Positions 55,925-64,000 of a stretch of 64,000 nt of DNA are shown here, one piece after another (position 1 is the first letter of the stretch; each line of letters begins with the position of its first letter). The DNA is taken from the NCBI GenBank assembly GCA_016718875.1, contig JADKBL010000009.1, positions 1 to 64,000 of the forward strand. Direction: 5' to 3'. The notes below the pieces were generated by a model. That model was not told the DNA's origin, did not search any database, and saw nothing but the letters and a program-made list of their open reading frames with translations. Made by a program: the position numbers and the translations under genes. The DNA is from Bacteroidota bacterium. Lineage in GTDB: Bacteria; Bacteroidota; Bacteroidia; Bacteroidales; VadinHA17.

Positions 55925-56329
55925 CTAATTTTCAGGTTCTATTGTAATAGAGAATGACCATTCATCGTTGATAAGGCTGACTCTGTAATTCTTTCCTGAG
56001 CGCTTATCAGTCCAGGTATTTTCACCTGATTTTGAATAGACTGAATCGAGCTCCTTCAATTTTGTGCTTCTGATACTGTTATTGCAGACAATACGTACGT
56101 TCTTACAAACTGAATCCGGAGTCAGGAAGAAAAGCACCGTCTGAGCATCATACTTATCAGAATATTTGAAATAGCTGAAAGACTTGTTATTTACTTTGTC
56201 AAGATTCATATCAATTCTGTTTTCACTCATGTACTTCTTTATATCTATCGCCTTATATCCGATTAGATTCTGACTATTTGAATTTAAACCAGTCAGCAAC
56301 AAAACTGCCATAAAAAAGTAAATCTTCAT
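55925..56329 (-). CDS. hypothetical exported protein between moxR and DUF58
   Basis: The ATG at 56327-56329 (MKIYFFMAVLLLTGLNSNSQ) gives a signal peptide and a product of 134 residues. The longer frame begins ten codons earlier inside the end of moxR. The mature protein looks small and alpha/beta, with SYFKYSDKYDAQTVLFFL and NTWTDKRSGKNYRVSLINDE. No family is recognised. Its place inside the Bat operon may indicate a periplasmic partner. Confidence 0.65.
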   Translation of the reverse strand: MKIYFFMAVLLLTGLNSNSQNLIGYKAIDIKKYMSENRIDMNLDKVNNKSFSYFKYSDKYDAQTVLFFLTPDSVCKNVRIVCNNSIRSTKLKELDSVYSKSGENTWTDKRSGKNYRVSLINDEWSFSITIEPEN

Positions 56330-56339
56330 TAATTGATTT

Positions 56340-57335
56340 TTATGGAACCTCAACGGCATTGAGAATCTCAGAAATTATATGATCCTGGTTAATGTTTTCT
56401 GCTTCTGCTTCATAAGTAAGTCCAATCCTGTGCCTCATAACATCAGGGCAAATAACGCGAACATCTTCAGGAATTACAAAACCTCTCCGTTTTATAAATG
56501 CCAGAGCTTTTGCTGCAAGTGCAAGGTTAATTGATGCACGGGGTGATGCTCCATATGAAATCATATTTTTAAATCCGGAGAGACCGTATGTTTCAGGGTT
56601 ACGGCTTGCAAAGACAATATTCAGAATATAGTTTTCAATCTTTTCGTCCATATATACTTCCCTGACAACATCCCTTGCCCTCATAATATCTTCTGTCCTG
56701 AGAACTGTATTAGCTTTTGGAAAAATCTTAGCCAGATTTTCCCTAACTATCAACTTCTCCTCTTCAATTGTTGGATAATCTATTAGAACCTTCATTAGGA
56801 ATCTGTCGATCTGGGCTTCAGGCAGAGGATAAGTTCCCTCCTGTTCTATCGGGTTTTGGGTTGCAAGGACAAGGAATGGTTCATCCAGCTTGAAAGTTGA
56901 TTCTCCTATCGTTACCTGTCGTTCCTGCATTGCTTCCAGAAGGGCACTCTGGACCTTAGCTGGTGATCTGTTGATCTCATCTGCCAGAATAAAATTTGCG
57001 AAGACAGGTCCCTTCTTAACAATGAATTCTTCCTTCTTCTGACTATAAATCATTGTTCCGATAAGATCGGCCGGAAGAAGGTCGGGTGTAAACTGGATCC
57101 TGCTGAACTTTGCATCAATAATTGATGCAAGTGATTTTATTGCCAGTGTTTTAGCCAGGCCCGGGACACCTTCCAGAAGAATATGTCCATTGGCAAGCAG
57201 TCCTATCATCAGGCTGTCGGTAAGATGCCTTTGTCCGACAATAACCTTGTTCATTTCCATTCTTATCATTTCGACGAATGAACTCTCCTTTTCAATCTTT
57301 TCATTCAGAATTCTGATATCAGCAGTCTGCTCCAT
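56340..57335 (-). CDS. moxR: MoxR-family AAA+ ATPase
   Basis: This 331-residue cytoplasmic chaperone-like ATPase leads the operon. Walker A is in LLEGVPGLAKTLAIKSLAS, the Walker B is ANFILADEINRSPAKVQSAL, sensor 1 is FLVLATQNPIEQEGTYPLPE, and the arginine-finger region is AQIDRFLMKVLIDYPTIEEE. MoxR proteins work with VWA proteins such as BatA and BatB, here four and five genes downstream, to mature or activate partners, possibly in stress tolerance. Confidence 0.95.
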   Translation of the reverse strand: MEQTADIRILNEKIEKESSFVEMIRMEMNKVIVGQRHLTDSLMIGLLANGHILLEGVPGLAKTLAIKSLASIIDAKFSRIQFTPDLLPADLIGTMIYSQKKEEFIVKKGPVFANFILADEINRSPAKVQSALLEAMQERQVTIGESTFKLDEPFLVLATQNPIEQEGTYPLPEAQIDRFLMKVLIDYPTIEEEKLIVRENLAKIFPKANTVLRTEDIMRARDVVREVYMDEKIENYILNIVFASRNPETYGLSGFKNMISYGASPRASINLALAAKALAFIKRRGFVIPEDVRVICPDVMRHRIGLTYEAEAENINQDHIISEILNAVEVP

Positions 57336-57485
57336 GTCTTAAAAATTTAATCAGCAAATATAATATATAAATATTAGAGGTATTAGATGCTATTTTCTGT
57401 TCCCAGAAAATATATGCAAAAGAAACAGTAGTAAAAATAAAGTCTTGTTAACGAGTGTTAAAGTTTTGTTAAATGAAGCAAGGCT

Positions 57486-58661
57486 TTATTTAATAGTAAA
57501 AGGATTCCATGAGAATGATGATCTGGCTGAACTTCTTATTGTCAAAAGGAGAGCTAAGGGGAGCACTGCAATATTGAAATCCTGTGGCATCAGCATATGA
57601 GTAATCAGGAAAATGGCAGAAATGAAAAAAACAATCCTGAACCAGATTATACCTGGTTTACCCATAAACATATGGATCAGGCATACCAATATAAATGGGT
57701 TCAGCCATAGGATGTTAAGGTTCATTTTCATCTGCTGATGATCAGTGAAAAAGTTAAAGAAAATCATTAGGAGTGCAAGAATTGAGAATATTGAAAATAT
57801 AGTAACATCAATTGCCTTAATTACTGAAATCCGCTTAATGAGAGGGATAATGATAACAAGTATAATAAGTACAAGTGAAAATATATTTTCCGGTGCAAAA
57901 AGCCTTCTGTTCTTAAGCATGGGCAGATCAAAATCGAGTATCAATTCTGAATTTTGCAGGACAGGGATCATTTTTCCTCCTCTGTTTACAACCGATTCAT
58001 TTAAGCAATTCTGCATATCTATCGGAAGAAACATCATGTCGCGGAATGTTGTCTTTTTATCTCCGGGAGAACCCATTATAAGATCAATTCCGAATTTCAG
58101 CCAGGGATAAGGGGCCTGGTATTTTCCTGTCATAAATCTGAATGTGGGAGCATCTTCAGTTGCTGAAGGAGGATAAAGTAGTTTGTCTCCAATTGATTTT
58201 TCCAGCAAGTCTCTGATCCTTGTTGAACAATCATCATAGAAGAAATCATAACGGTATTTTATGTTCTCAGGTTTAAGGTTTTCGTTAATCAGAAGAATAA
58301 GGGTTTTAGTTTCATCAGGGAGCAGGTTGATTTTCTGACAATAGACAGCCCTGTTTTCGTAGAAATAGGTTCTCAGAAAATCGTCAATAGTATCAACATC
58401 AAGCAAATAATCAAGCCTTCCTTTGGCAAACTTCCATGCAAAGTTCGGAGTACTGAAATCAAAAACACCCCAGTTGTAAACCAGATCGGTCTTATTAACT
58501 CTATTTACAATACGCAATGCACTGTGTCCGTATATTGAATAAGTCTCTGTTCCGGGATTACATGTGAGCAAATAGACTATTGTATCATTCTTCACCTGTG
58601 AAAAAGAACGGGTAATAAAAAGTGAAAGAAACAATGCGGTAAGAATTGTGATTTTTTTCAT
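57486..58661 (-). CDS. DUF4105 (Lnb periplasmic domain) membrane protein
   Basis: This 391-residue protein has a signal peptide (LFITRSFSQ), a periplasmic DUF4105 domain with YLLTCNPGTETYSIYGHSAL, RIVNRVNKTDLVYNWGVFDF and the Cys-containing YRYDFFYDDCSTRIRDLLEK, then about five helices from residue 260. The domain has the look of a papain-like peptidase fold (conserved His in GHSAL and Cys in DDCSTR). Its function is not known. It is a stand-alone gene 150 bases beyond moxR. Confidence 0.8.
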   Translation of the reverse strand: MKKITILTALFLSLFITRSFSQVKNDTIVYLLTCNPGTETYSIYGHSALRIVNRVNKTDLVYNWGVFDFSTPNFAWKFAKGRLDYLLDVDTIDDFLRTYFYENRAVYCQKINLLPDETKTLILLINENLKPENIKYRYDFFYDDCSTRIRDLLEKSIGDKLLYPPSATEDAPTFRFMTGKYQAPYPWLKFGIDLIMGSPGDKKTTFRDMMFLPIDMQNCLNESVVNRGGKMIPVLQNSELILDFDLPMLKNRRLFAPENIFSLVLIILVIIIPLIKRISVIKAIDVTIFSIFSILALLMIFFNFFTDHQQMKMNLNILWLNPFILVCLIHMFMGKPGIIWFRIVFFISAIFLITHMLMPQDFNIAVLPLALLLTIRSSARSSFSWNPFTIK

Positions 58662-58794
58662 TTCCTGACTTTTTGTAAACCTAAGGGATTTTTGGCAGAA
58701 ATGAAAGTACTTTTATCTCCGGATTTCAGAGTTGGTCACTCCTTCCAATTTTATTATATTGCGTTGATAAAAGCAAGTAATATTTCAGATCGTC

Positions 58795-59889
58795 ATGGTA
58801 AATAAACTTATTCTGGCTGCGATCCTGTTTTCCTTAATTGTTGCGTCATCATGCAATAATCAAAAACCTGCCACTTTGGTTACAATACAGGGTGATGAGT
58901 TTCTGATTAACGGTAAACCTACTTATGAAGGAAGATATTGGGAAGGAAACAAAATTCAGGGTCTGTTGATGAATTCAAGAATGGTTCAGGGCATTTATGA
59001 TGATCTGAATGATACGACTATATATTATTGGGAATACCCTGATACAAAAAAATGGGATGCTGACCGGAATACTGCTGAATTTATTCAGAATATGGAAGAG
59101 TGGCACTCCTACGGACTATTATCATTTACAATTAATATGCAGGGAGGCAGCCCTCAGGGTTATTCAATGAGACAACCCTGGATAAATTCAGCATACAGGG
59201 AAGATGGAAGCTTAAGAACAGAGTATCTCGACCGGCTTGAGAAAATCCTCAACAAGGCAGATGAACTAGGCATGGTGCCTATACTTGGATTGTTCTATTT
59301 TGGTCAGGATCAGAATCTTTCAGATGAAAAGGCTGTAGTTGCTGCTGTAAACAATGTTATAAACTGGCTTCATAGTAAAGAATACAGGAATATTCTGATA
59401 GAAGTCAATAATGAATGTAATATTCTGTATGATCACGAAATACTTAAGCCACATAGGGTCAGTGAACTGATTGAAATGATCAGAAAAAATGAAAAAAACG
59501 GTTTCAGATATTATGCAGGTACCAGTTATGGAGGAGGCTTTATTCCGTTAACAAATGTTGTTACTGCTTCGGATTTTATACTTATTCATGGGAATGGAGT
59601 TTCTGATCCCGCTAATATTTCTTTAATGGTGGACAGCACACGAAAAGTTCCCGGTTATACTCCAAAACCAATTCTTTTCAATGAGGACGATCATTTTGAT
59701 TTTGAAAAGGATACAAATAATTTTACTAATGCGGTCAGAAGCTATGCATCATGGGGATATTTTGACTACAGGATGAAAGGTGAGAAATATGCTGAAGGTT
59801 ATCAGAGCGTACCTGTTGACTGGGGCATAAACTCTGAAAGGAAAAAGCAGTTTTTCAGGCTTTTAAGGGAGATTACAGGAGTAAATTAA
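58795..59889 (+). CDS. putative glycosidase-like TIM-barrel lipoprotein
   Basis: This 364-residue lipoprotein (leader SLIVASSC) has the opening DEFLINGKPTYEGRYWEG often seen in clan A glycosidases. The line LIEVNNECNILYDHEILKPH near residue 201 could hold the acid/base Glu, and PILFNEDDHF near 292 the nucleophile Glu. No exact family is recognised. It may act on oligosaccharides. It could also be a non-catalytic relative. It is followed by an inverted repeat before the next gene. Confidence 0.6.
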   Translation: MVNKLILAAILFSLIVASSCNNQKPATLVTIQGDEFLINGKPTYEGRYWEGNKIQGLLMNSRMVQGIYDDLNDTTIYYWEYPDTKKWDADRNTAEFIQNMEEWHSYGLLSFTINMQGGSPQGYSMRQPWINSAYREDGSLRTEYLDRLEKILNKADELGMVPILGLFYFGQDQNLSDEKAVVAAVNNVINWLHSKEYRNILIEVNNECNILYDHEILKPHRVSELIEMIRKNEKNGFRYYAGTSYGGGFIPLTNVVTASDFILIHGNGVSDPANISLMVDSTRKVPGYTPKPILFNEDDHFDFEKDTNNFTNAVRSYASWGYFDYRMKGEKYAEGYQSVPVDWGINSERKKQFFRLLREITGVN

Positions 59890-59917
59890 CTTGAATTCAT
59901 TTAAAATCAATCCAAAA

Positions 59918-59949
59918 TGTAACAAATGTTACAATTTTAATTTTTACAT
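59918..59949. terminator. weak terminator or operator inverted repeat
   Basis: TGTAAC (59918-59923), AAAT, then GTTACA (59928-59933), flanked by A's before and AATTTTAATTTTTAC after. It could end the upstream gene or be an operator for the inositol-monophosphatase-like gene at 59955. The stem is short, so both roles are uncertain. Confidence 0.4.
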
Positions 59950-59954
59950 ACTAT

Positions 59955-60752
59955 ATGAAAGATGTTTTAACTGCAGCATTGAAAACTGCCGGGACAGAAT
60001 TGCTGAAAGTATTTGGAACGCAGATTGAATCAACTCAGAAAGAATCGCAAAGCAGTATCGTTACCAAAGCTGACCTGAAAAGCGATGCCCTGATTGTAAA
60101 AATAATCTCCGATAAATATCCGGATCATAATATTCTCTCGGAAGAAGGAGGATTCAGGAACAGAGGTTCAGAATATACCTGGGTCATTGACCCACTTGAC
60201 GGCACATCCAACTTTGCTTCTGCGATTCCATGGTTTGGTGTTCTGATCGCACTTTTCAAAGATTCATCTCCAATTATGGGAGGAGCGTATCTTCCCGTTA
60301 CTGATCAGCTTTTTATTGCTGAAAAAGGTAAAGGGGCTTTCAGAAATGGGGTACAGATCTACCTCGATAAAAATAAGACACTTAAGAATTCTCTTGTTGC
60401 ATTTGCTGTGGATTATACAGATAATACCGAAGAACTTGATAACAGTCTCAGTATTTACAGAAACCTTGTTCTAAGTGCAAGGAATATCCGTGCAACAAAC
60501 TGTCTTGTCGATTTTCTGAATGTAGCCGAGGGGAAATTCGGAGCCTGCATAAACCTGTTTACACGAATCTGGGATATTGCTCCTCTGGGACTTATTATTT
60601 CGGAAGCAGGAGGAAAGCTTAAAGATATAAGCGGTTCCGAAGTAAAATATGTATTCAATGAGGGAACAATGGAACAGAATTTTCCAGTCATGGCAGGTTC
60701 AGAATCAATTATAAATGAAATATTAAAGGATGTAATTAATATCAGGAGATGA
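59955..60752 (+). CDS. inositol-monophosphatase family phosphatase
   Basis: This 265-residue cytoplasmic Mg-dependent phosphatase has the first metal motif ILSEEGGF (Glu near residue 64), the second metal motif VIDPLDGTSNFA near residue 77, and the third WDIAPLGLIISEAGG near residue 203. The substrate could be inositol phosphate, a sugar phosphate or 3'-phosphoadenosine 5'-phosphate. It overlaps the hydrolase gene by four bases. Confidence 0.9.
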   Translation: MKDVLTAALKTAGTELLKVFGTQIESTQKESQSSIVTKADLKSDALIVKIISDKYPDHNILSEEGGFRNRGSEYTWVIDPLDGTSNFASAIPWFGVLIALFKDSSPIMGGAYLPVTDQLFIAEKGKGAFRNGVQIYLDKNKTLKNSLVAFAVDYTDNTEELDNSLSIYRNLVLSARNIRATNCLVDFLNVAEGKFGACINLFTRIWDIAPLGLIISEAGGKLKDISGSEVKYVFNEGTMEQNFPVMAGSESIINEILKDVINIRR

Positions 60753-61816
60753 GAATATCATCAAAAATAAAGAGAATCACCGGACTTCTGATTTTGTCCT
60801 TATACCTGATTTCATGCAAGGTTGATACTTCGGGTCTGTTATATTATTTAAACAGCAATGGCAAACCCGGAAAAGTCAGAAATCAGGCTACATGGGATCG
60901 AAGATATCTGCAGATACTAGACAGCATGCAGATTGTAATGGGGCCATTACCTGACAGGACCATCAGGAAAGCTTTGAATCAGCAAAATCTTGAAGACACA
61001 ATAATAAATGGTATAAGAAGGATTAAACTTACTTATGAAGTTGAAAATAATGATAGGGTGCCTGCATATCTGCTGATTCCGGAAAATATTTCAAAGCCTG
61101 TTCCCGGAATTCTATGTCTTCATCAGACAACTTCAATTGGCAAGGGAGAACCGGCAGGTGTTGGAGGAAATCCTGATCTCGATTATGCCTGGGAACTTGC
61201 AGAGAGAGGATACATTACCCTTGCACCTGATTATCCAAATTTCGGTGATTATGTTTTCAATCCATATGTAAATGGATATATTAGTGCAACTATGAAGGGG
61301 ATCAGGAACCATATGGCTGCCATTGATCTGCTCCAGTCGTTGCCCCAGGTTGATCCTGAACGCATCGGTTGCATTGGTCATTCACTTGGAGGACATAATT
61401 CGCTTTTCCTGGCTGCATTTGATAAAAGGATAAAAGCAGTGGTCACAAGCTGCGGATTTACATCATTTTTCAAGTATTATAATGGTGATCTGAAAGGATG
61501 GAGCCATAAAGGGTATATGCCACTGATTGCCTCAAAGTATAATGCAGATCCTGAAAAAATGCCTTTTGATTTTCCTGAAGTACTTGCTGCAATAGCTCCC
61601 AGACCTGTTTTTATAAATGCTCCGCTTCATGACAGTAATTTTGATAACACAGGGGTACACGACTGTGTAAATGCAGCAAGGCAGGTTTATGAAGTACTTG
61701 GAAGCAGTGATAAGATTATTTTAAAAACACCAGATGCACCCCATGAGTTCCCCCCTGCTGTCCGAAATGAGGCATATTTGTTTTTGGAGAAAGAATTAAG
61801 TGTAAAAAATCCTTAG
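60749..61816 (+). CDS. alpha/beta hydrolase lipoprotein, dienelactone-hydrolase-like
   Basis: This 355-residue protein has a lipoprotein leader (LSLYLISC) and an alpha/beta hydrolase domain. The nucleophile elbow is GCIGHSLGGHNSLF near residue 210, an Asp region is APRPVFINAPLHD, and the His is in PDAPHEFPPAV. An oxyanion region PGILCLHQTTSIGKGEPAG is seen earlier. It is likely an esterase or acetyl xylan esterase-like protein acting outside the cytoplasm. Substrate unknown. Confidence 0.85.
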   Translation: MRISSKIKRITGLLILSLYLISCKVDTSGLLYYLNSNGKPGKVRNQATWDRRYLQILDSMQIVMGPLPDRTIRKALNQQNLEDTIINGIRRIKLTYEVENNDRVPAYLLIPENISKPVPGILCLHQTTSIGKGEPAGVGGNPDLDYAWELAERGYITLAPDYPNFGDYVFNPYVNGYISATMKGIRNHMAAIDLLQSLPQVDPERIGCIGHSLGGHNSLFLAAFDKRIKAVVTSCGFTSFFKYYNGDLKGWSHKGYMPLIASKYNADPEKMPFDFPEVLAAIAPRPVFINAPLHDSNFDNTGVHDCVNAARQVYEVLGSSDKIILKTPDAPHEFPPAVRNEAYLFLEKELSVKNP

Positions 61817-61835
61817 GAAATTCTGATATTGCGGC

Positions 61836-62480
61836 ATGGATAATTTTGATATAGTCAGGATACTTAAATTTCTGCCTGGCATAGTGCTGGGTCTTACAGT
61901 GCATGAGTTTTGCCATGCCTGGGTGGCACATAAGTGCGGCGATTCAACATCAAAAGACCAGGGCCGGATAACATTGAATCCCTTAAAACACATCGACTTA
62001 CTTGGATTTATAATGCTTATTGTAGCTGGATTCGGGTGGGCAAAACCGGTTCAGTTCAATGAGGAAAACCTCAGAAATCCAAAATATGATGTAATGAAAA
62101 TAGCTGTTGCTGGTCCTCTTTCAAATGCAGTGACAGCAATGATACTTTCTATTCTTCTTTCAATTTACACAGTTATTATCCCCGCTTATCCCGGTCAGAT
62201 TTTACAAATAATTTCAGAAGTTTTTCTCTATGCTATTTATATTAACTGGGGGCTTTTCATCTTTAACCTGATTCCCATCCCTCCTCTCGATGGCTCGCAT
62301 TTATTATTAAACCAGTTTAAGAAATTTCCTGTACTGTATAATAATATATATAAGTATGGATCCTATGTTTTCCTTGCACTAATTCTCGCGACTGTTGTTA
62401 CAAAAATAAACTTGCTTCCAATCTGGCCGGCAATAAGGTTTCTAGGAGAAGGTTTTCTTTCCATTGTGGGTTATCATTAG
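61836..62480 (+). CDS. site-2 protease family protein
   Basis: This 214-residue M50 metalloprotease has the zinc motif VHEFCHAWVAHKCG in its first helix (HExxH), and NLIPIPPLDGSHLLLN as the conserved (N/D)PxPxxDG motif that gives the third zinc ligand. Five to six helices are seen. No PDZ domain is present, which is typical of the short bacterial group. It cuts membrane proteins or is an ancillary protease. Targets cannot be predicted. Confidence 0.88.
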   Translation: MDNFDIVRILKFLPGIVLGLTVHEFCHAWVAHKCGDSTSKDQGRITLNPLKHIDLLGFIMLIVAGFGWAKPVQFNEENLRNPKYDVMKIAVAGPLSNAVTAMILSILLSIYTVIIPAYPGQILQIISEVFLYAIYINWGLFIFNLIPIPPLDGSHLLLNQFKKFPVLYNNIYKYGSYVFLALILATVVTKINLLPIWPAIRFLGEGFLSIVGYH

Positions 62481-62543
62481 AAATATTTAAAATCTTTTTT
62501 AAAACAGATTATGCATAATCTATTTAAGAAATAATATACAGCT

Positions 62544-63350
62544 ATGGTAATTGGAATAGATATAGGCAGTACGACAACCAAAGTGGCTTCGTTGGGTTCA
62601 AACAATGAAATCATTAAAATTAAGACCAAAGCCATTGATGCGATAACTTCTGCAACAGGGGCATTTGGCAAAATGATTATGGAAAATCATTTCAGACTGG
62701 AAGATATTGAGAAGATTAATATAACAGGAGCCGGTTCATCTAAGATTACCGGTAATCTTTTTGGAATAAGAACTGATAAAATAGATGAAATGTCAGCTAT
62801 AGGCATAGGTGGCAAATATTTATCAAAAAAAGACCAGATTATCATATCCAACATTGGAACAGGAACAGCTATTATCCAGGTAAATGGAGATATTATCACT
62901 CATCTTGGAGGGACTGGTGTCGGAGGTGGTACAATAACAGGTCTGGCAAAAGAACTGATAAAGACATCCGAATACTCTGCAATTGTGCAATATGCATCCC
63001 AGGGGAATATAAATAATGTAGATCTGAATATCGGAGATATAACAGAAACCGATATAGGCTTTCTGAGTAAAGATTTTACTGCATCAAACTTTGGCAAAAT
63101 GCTTGATATTGCCACAAAAGAAGATATAGCTCTAGGTATAATTAATATGGCATATCAGGTGATAGGAATGGTATCTGTATTTGCAGCAAGAAGCAAAAAT
63201 AACGACATAGTTGTAGTTACCGGCTTCGGAAGTAATAATCCACTTGGTCAGAAAATACTAACACATATATCAAAAGCTTATAGTATTAACTTTGAGTTTC
63301 CTGTTGATGCTGAATACGCTACAGCAATAGGAGCTGCATTGTCAAAATAA
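62544..63350 (+). CDS. coaW: type II pantothenate kinase
   Basis: This 268-residue enzyme belongs to the ASKHA fold and phosphorylates pantothenate in the first step of coenzyme A synthesis. It has the phosphate-1 loop GIDIGSTTTKVASLG, the GAGSSKITG region, SNIGTGTAIIQVNG and THLGGTGVGGGTITGLAK, and the adenosine motif VVVTGFGSNNPLGQKIL. Length (268) suits the bacterial type II form. Confidence 0.88.
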   Translation: MVIGIDIGSTTTKVASLGSNNEIIKIKTKAIDAITSATGAFGKMIMENHFRLEDIEKINITGAGSSKITGNLFGIRTDKIDEMSAIGIGGKYLSKKDQIIISNIGTGTAIIQVNGDIITHLGGTGVGGGTITGLAKELIKTSEYSAIVQYASQGNINNVDLNIGDITETDIGFLSKDFTASNFGKMLDIATKEDIALGIINMAYQVIGMVSVFAARSKNNDIVVVTGFGSNNPLGQKILTHISKAYSINFEFPVDAEYATAIGAALSK

Positions 63351-63375
63351 AAAGACACTCTTTCAAGTGTCTTTT
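63350..63375. terminator. bidirectional terminator between coaW and tRNA-Arg
   Basis: AAAAGACACT (63350-63359), CTTTCA loop, then AGTGTCTTTT (63366-63375). The stem is ten bases with A's on one side and T's on the other, so it can end both coaW on the plus strand and the tRNA on the minus strand. Confidence 0.8.
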
Positions 63376-63376
63376 G

Positions 63377-63450
63377 TGATTCCGGAGCGACTCGAACGCT
63401 CGACCCACAGCTTAGAAGGCTGTTGCTCTATCCAACTGAGCTACGGAACC
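63377..63450 (-). tRNA. tRNA-Arg (anticodon UCU)
   Basis: Read on the minus strand, the acceptor GGTTCCG pairs with CGGAATC (one G-U pair). The D-arm is GCTC/GAGC, the anticodon arm ACAGC/GCTGT has the loop CTTCTAA with anticodon TCT, and the T-arm GAGCG/CGCTC has loop TTCGAGT. The discriminator is A. CCA is not encoded. It reads AGA codons for arginine. Confidence 0.95.
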
Positions 63451-63530
63451 GTTTTACGGCTGCAAAAATACATTTTTTTTCAATTTCTGCAACCTGATTT
63501 TCCAAATGGATGAAATGAGGCAATTATTAC

Positions 63531-64000
63531 CTAAAGACTTTTCATATAATTAACCAGCCCTTTATGGTCAATAATCTGCTTGAGTTTATCAGGAAGAGGC
63601 TTAAATACAAAACTCCTTTTCCCTACAACCAATTCGCCAACTTCATGATTAATGGCAACCTTCATCCCTCTTTTGTATGCATTTACGGCATCTCTGTTTA
63701 CAATTAAAACCAGCCCCTGATTTATTGAAGACCTGAAGAATATCCTGTTAACTGATTTAGCTATTATTGCCTTTATACCAGCATGAGAAAGACCCACTGA
63801 TGGATGTTCCCTTGAACTTCCGCATCCGAAATTTTCACCAGCTATAATTATGTCTCCTTTTTTTACACATTTTGAGAATTCAGGATCGAAATCCTCGAAA
63901 AGGTGTTTCATTATTCCGTCGCCGTCTGTACTCAATACATTATAGGTATGCTTTCCGGCAAACATCAGATCTGTGTTAAGATTATCGGCATCTGAATAGT
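63531..64000 (-). CDS. leuD: 3-isopropylmalate dehydratase small subunit (5' end beyond window)
   Basis: The frame continues through the window edge, as TDLMFAGKHTYN precedes an internal ATG and resembles the LeuD start region. The visible part has the family signature GENFGCGSSREHPSVGL and NQGLVLIV. The enzyme isomerises 3-isopropylmalate in leucine synthesis together with LeuC, which is probably just outside the window. An aconitase-like or related swivelling subunit is less likely, given the small size. Confidence 0.88.
   Translation of the reverse strand, partial: YSDADNLNTDLMFAGKHTYNVLSTDGDGIMKHLFEDFDPEFSKCVKKGDIIIAGENFGCGSSREHPSVGLSHAGIKAIIAKSVNRIFFRSSINQGLVLIVNRDAVNAYKRGMKVAINHEVGELVVGKRSFVFKPLPDKLKQIIDHKGLVNYMKSL

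Overview
The window is AT-rich chromosomal DNA from a member of the Bacteroidota, most likely an anaerobic or microaerobic Bacteroidales or Marinilabiliales relative known from environmental sequence. The grounds are a type IX secretion C-terminal sorting domain on the CotH protein, a complete moxR-DUF58-batABCDE operon, serine-type sulfatases, many lipoproteins with a short lipobox leader, DUF2490, DUF4105 and VTC/DUF4956 genes, and few Shine-Dalgarno sequences. No phage, transposase, CRISPR array or rRNA was seen. One tRNA (Arg-UCU) is present.

Layout: (1) 1-3037, two minus-strand S-type sulfatases, the second frameshifted. (2) 3168-8958, a CotH/lamin-tail secreted protein facing a minus-strand set of DUF2490, DUF4956, VTC and lamin-tail lipoprotein genes. 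(3) 9096-10763, asnB. (4) 11069-28448, a long plus-strand cluster with tight or overlapping junctions. It encodes five exported or membrane-anchored beta-propellers, two Tat-like Cys-rich proteins, a NapH/NosR-like membrane polyferredoxin, a NuoE-NuoF fusion, a NuoG/HydA-like iron-sulfur adaptor without a catalytic domain, a GT4 glycosyltransferase and a LolD/FtsX-type ABC exporter. It reads as an NADH-linked electron-export system of unknown purpose and is the most interesting part of the window. (5) 28478-35371, an L-rhamnose operon (kinase, isomerase, mutarotase, RhaT) divergent from a broken GH78 rhamnosidase. (6) 35437-38241, an EamA transporter, ArfB and a MATE pump. (7) 38636-42317, a KamA radical-SAM enzyme, two ATP-grasp ligases and a GNAT acetyltransferase, a likely small-molecule pathway starting from a beta-amino acid. 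(8) 42356-48136, DUF486, uracil-DNA glycosylase, a C-S PLP enzyme, and a cytoplasmic molybdoenzyme with a fused iron-sulfur/anchor subunit. (9) 48189-57335, the Bat operon. (10) 57486-64000, DUF4105, a possible glycosidase lipoprotein, an inositol-monophosphatase-like enzyme, an alpha/beta hydrolase, a site-2 protease, type II pantothenate kinase, tRNA-Arg and the 3' part of leuD.

Twelve genes carry apparent one-base indels, mostly in A or T runs, and restoring one base rejoins a conserved family sequence each time. This points to homopolymer error in the assembly rather than mass gene decay. The reconstructed spans are given for these genes. The rhamnosidase also has a nonsense codon that a homopolymer error cannot explain.
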